This document shows positions 59,875 through 61,939 of a stretch of 61,939 nt of DNA, piece after piece. The translations under genes and the position numbers were made by a program. The stretch comes from Oscillospiraceae bacterium (GTDB lineage Bacteria; Bacillota; Clostridia; Oscillospirales; Ruminococcaceae). The notes beneath the pieces are model-generated. The model was not told the origin of the DNA. It worked only from the letters and a program-made list of their open reading frames with translations, and made no database searches. The stretch covers positions 1-61,939 of the forward strand of contig JAHZAU010000012.1 of assembly GCA_019423755.1 (NCBI GenBank), in the 5' to 3' direction. Positions within the stretch are counted from its first letter, which is position 1; every line of letters begins with the position of its first letter.

Positions 59875-60240
59875 TTATACACCAAAATGTAAGATCCAGC
59901 GCCCTTCCTCCTGAGCCTGGGACGCCAGTGCGCGCAGGGCGCTAAGGCTGGGCTCGCTTTCCTCTTCCAGGCAGCGGGCCAACACGCCGCAGGCTTCCGG
60001 CGGGATCAAGGTAATGCCCGTCCAGGCCAGGCACTCCGCCCAGCAGTTGCCGGGCCAGACCACCCGCACCGGCGGCATCCGGTTGAGCACCGGCAGGAAC
60101 AGGTCGTCTTCCACCGGCAGCAGCATCTCAGAATCCCGCCAAAGGGCGTAATCCCTGCCGTCGTAGCGCTCGTAGCAACTGCCGTCCTCCGGACCGGGCT
60201 CGCCGGGCGGCAGGATGGCAAATTCATGGACACAAGGCAT
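59875..60240 (-). CDS. hypothetical protein, acidic
   Basis: A 121-residue protein from the ATG at 60240 behind AAAGGAGGGCC. It is acidic, with no signal peptide or membrane segment and a Trp-rich middle (RVVWPGNCWAECLAW). No family was recognised. It follows the DUF1294 gene by 14 nt and probably shares its transcript. Confidence 0.65.
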   Translation of the reverse strand: MPCVHEFAILPPGEPGPEDGSCYERYDGRDYALWRDSEMLLPVEDDLFLPVLNRMPPVRVVWPGNCWAECLAWTGITLIPPEACGVLARCLEEESEPSLSALRALASQAQEEGRWILHFGV

Positions 60241-60254
60241 GGGCCGGCCCTCCT

Positions 60255-60536
60255 TTAGCGGAGCATCCCGCGCACCACCAGCGCCAGCGCTACCTGGGCC
60301 AGGATAATGGCCGGGATGCCGTATTGAAAGTACCAATGCTGGGTCTTGTGGCGGAAGGTCTGCATCCCCAGATACATCCCCACGCTGCCTCCCAGCAGGG
60401 AGAGGAGAAACAGCACCTTTTCCGGCACCCGGCGGCGCTGCTTTTTGGCGGCGGACTTATCCCAGCCGCAGACCGCAAAGGTCACCACCGTCATCACTGC
60501 CAGATATCCCAGCAGTACCCAACCTAACATCCCCAT
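60255..60536 (-). CDS. DUF1294 small membrane protein
   Basis: A 93-residue protein from the ATG at 60536 behind AAAGGAGGTCC. It has three hydrophobic helices, a conserved CGWDKSAAKKQRRRVPE segment (~23-39) and LGGSVGMYLGMQTFRHKT (~48-65), the DUF1294 signature. The function is unknown. It lies between the patatin-like gene and the hypothetical gene above. Confidence 0.88.
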   Translation of the reverse strand: MGMLGWVLLGYLAVMTVVTFAVCGWDKSAAKKQRRRVPEKVLFLLSLLGGSVGMYLGMQTFRHKTQHWYFQYGIPAIILAQVALALVVRGMLR

Positions 60537-60558
60537 ACGCGGACCTCCTTTTTCTCTG

Positions 60559-61434
60559 TTATGCCTGCCCCGGCGCACAGAGCGAAAGAATGCGCTCATA
60601 GGCCGCCTGGGCATCGGCATAGCCGTTTTCGTAGGCTTTCTGCAGTTTTTCGGTGTCGTGCTCCACCCGGCCGATCTCCATAGGCTCGGTGGGGCGGATA
60701 ATCACCGCCTGACCGGCCTGCTCCATCTCCCGGCAGCGGGCCAGAGAGGCGTTGTAGACCTCATGCCGGTGCTCCATGGCCTCCACCAGGCGGGGATACC
60801 GGCGGTATTTGACCCGCATCATGGGCAGTATGGGGTTTTTCTTCTTCTGGTAGCCTTCGTTTTGGGTGAGCACCACCACCAGCGGCAGGCCGTCCTGGGC
60901 CGCGCGCTCCACCGGGATGGAATCGGCGATGCCGCCGTCCAGATACCGCCGCAGCTGGCCGCTTTCCGGGTCCCGCAGCTGCTGCATGGGGGACACCAGT
61001 GGCATGGAGCTGGAAGCGATGCTGCACCCAATCAGGTCGTAGCCGTCCGCCTGGGTGAACCAGCTGCAGCGGCCGGTGGTGCAGTCGGTGGCGCCGACGT
61101 AAAGCTTCATGGGGCTGTTGTGGAAGGTGTCGTAGCTGTAGGGGACGTGCTTTTCCGGAATCTCATAAAAGGCGAAATCCCAGTTAAAGAGCGACCCGGT
61201 GGTCAGCAGCGAGCGCATACCGCAGTAGCGCGGGTCGTTGCAGAACTGCTTGGTGATCTGCACATAAGCGCCCCGGTCCCGGGAAAGGTAGCGCAGGGCG
61301 TTGCAGGCCCCGGCGGAGATCCCGTACACCCGGGCAAAATCCAGCTCCTTATCCAAAAAGAAATCCAGCACGCCGGCGGTATACACGCCGCGCATCCCGC
61401 CGCCTTCCAGCACCAAACCAGCTTGCAGCATCAT
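60559..61434 (-). CDS. patatin-like phospholipase (RssA/YjjU type)
   Basis: A 291-residue protein, no signal peptide. Patatin features are complete: oxyanion hole GGGMRG (11-16), nucleophile elbow GISAG with Ser40, and DGG with Asp166 as dyad partner. The C-terminal ~100 residues fit bacterial patatins of the DUF6363/YjjU type. These are lipid acyl hydrolases; the physiological substrate is unknown. The start has a second ATG in tandem (MM). It is the second gene of a minus-strand run that begins at 61790. Confidence 0.92.
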   Translation of the reverse strand: MMLQAGLVLEGGGMRGVYTAGVLDFFLDKELDFARVYGISAGACNALRYLSRDRGAYVQITKQFCNDPRYCGMRSLLTTGSLFNWDFAFYEIPEKHVPYSYDTFHNSPMKLYVGATDCTTGRCSWFTQADGYDLIGCSIASSSMPLVSPMQQLRDPESGQLRRYLDGGIADSIPVERAAQDGLPLVVVLTQNEGYQKKKNPILPMMRVKYRRYPRLVEAMEHRHEVYNASLARCREMEQAGQAVIIRPTEPMEIGRVEHDTEKLQKAYENGYADAQAAYERILSLCAPGQA

Positions 61435-61466
61435 CTTTCATCGCCCCTTTGCAAAAACTGCCGCCG

Positions 61467-61790
61467 CTAAACGCCGAACTGCTCCGGCTGCTGCAGCGGA
61501 TGGAGCCCCATCAGGCGCTTTTTGTAGTAATCTTTAAAGGCCTGCTGCTCCCGATAGAGGACAAAAAAGCAGACGCGCCGCTCCGGCGGCAGGTCTGTGC
61601 TGTCCTCAAAGTAATAATGGATCGGATATTTCCGGATGGTATCTTCCAGGGCCGGACGGGCTTCCCGGAACAGAGCGGGCCGCATGGGCGGGGTCCACTC
61701 CAAAGGGCTGCCTCCCTGGGCAACGCAGGCGCAAAGGCTTTCGGCCAACGCCCGCAGCATGGCGGTTTGATCAAACATCTGGGTATTCAT
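61467..61790 (-). CDS. hypothetical protein
   Basis: A 107-residue protein from the ATG at 61790 behind AAGGAAGGGG. No transmembrane segment. A Cys pair CAC near residue 20 and a CFFVLY segment near 74 are notable; the end is LHPLQQPEQFGV. The family was not recognised. It lies directly after a good promoter and 32 nt before the patatin-like gene. Confidence 0.6.
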   Translation of the reverse strand: MNTQMFDQTAMLRALAESLCACVAQGGSPLEWTPPMRPALFREARPALEDTIRKYPIHYYFEDSTDLPPERRVCFFVLYREQQAFKDYYKKRLMGLHPLQQPEQFGV

Positions 61791-61844
61791 CGGGGGGATT
61801 CCCCTTCCTTTCCTACAAACTGCCATCTTCAAACTCTTTTCTGT

Positions 61845-61873
61845 ATTATACCGCGTTTGTCCCGCCGGCGCAA
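61845..61873 (-). promoter_or_regulatory. promoter of the minus-strand run 61790-59875
   Basis: On the minus strand: TTGCGC, 17-bp spacer, TATAAT. Confidence 0.78.
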
Positions 61874-61887
61874 GCAACCGCCGACAA

Positions 61888-61937
61888 GTCATGACCACCC
61901 CTAAGAGGGGTGGCATGACGAGCGGCCTATAAGGCCG
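61888..61937. repeat. two palindromes at the window edge
   Basis: A long imperfect hairpin GTCATGACCACCCCT / AGGGGTGGCATGAC (61888-61919, one bulge) next to a short one CGGCCT / AGGCCG (61923-61937). Their partner gene, if any, lies outside the window. Confidence 0.55.
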
Positions 61938-61939
61938 TA

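Overview
The window looks like chromosomal DNA from a GC-rich (roughly 60%), low-oxygen member of the Clostridia, probably the Oscillospiraceae/Ruminococcaceae group of gut bacteria. Pointers are a serine T-box, pyruvate:ferredoxin oxidoreductase with acetate kinase, a class B sortase, AbrB/SpoVT and YtvI-like proteins, a YabE-like G5/3D cell-wall protein, M42 peptidases, many lipobox lipoproteins, and sigma-A promoters with 16-18 bp spacers. No genus can be named from this sequence alone. No rRNA, CRISPR array, transposase, integrase or phage structural gene was seen.

Layout. 1-15.8 kb: core genes (ychF, a cysteine-synthase-like PLP enzyme, pyk, a lipobox sortase, T-box/serS, a lipoprotein, a DUF1858/YbaK pair, a CNNM/CorC-type membrane protein, nifJ, an M20 dipeptidase). 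16-24 kb: a PHP phosphatase, then a long AT-rich structured intergenic region and a complete Amadori-product operon in the Bacillus order frlB-frlO-frlN-frlM-frlD, followed by its GntR regulator. It has no ABC ATPase gene. 24-31 kb: ygiQ, a ComEC-like metallo-hydrolase with DUF3006, abrB, DUF378, and divergent ackA and tmcAL. 31-36 kb: a GNAT gene with a terminator-bearing leader, then lysC, hom and a PheB/ThrR-type ACT regulator on the minus strand. 36-46 kb: transporters, an orphan DctP-like lipoprotein, a CofE-like ligase, a HAD phosphatase, small lipoproteins, a stand-alone FakA-like domain with AIM24, and a WG-repeat lipoprotein with a structured leader.

46.1-47.3 kb is the most accessory-looking part. 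A tRNA-Leu(UAG) gene has its 5' third and upstream flank duplicated as a 97-bp direct repeat (2 mismatches). The copies bracket an AT-rich segment with a 53-codon gene that has its own Shine-Dalgarno sequence and terminator. A low-GC acetyltransferase gene lies on the other side of the tRNA.

47.3-53.8 kb is a compact minus-strand run reading murD - CatA-like acetyltransferase - two M42 peptidases - GNAT - methionine-gamma-lyase-like enzyme. 54-62 kb holds rplM-rpsI with a candidate leader, an HTH/MFS efflux pair controlled by two near-identical 17-bp operators, the YabE-like protein, a methyltransferase, and several small minus-strand genes including a patatin-like hydrolase.

Metabolic picture: glycolysis (pyk) feeds PFOR and acetate kinase, Amadori compounds enter through frl, and aspartate-family amino acids are made through lysC and hom. 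Functions are assigned from motifs and remembered family features; no database search was run.
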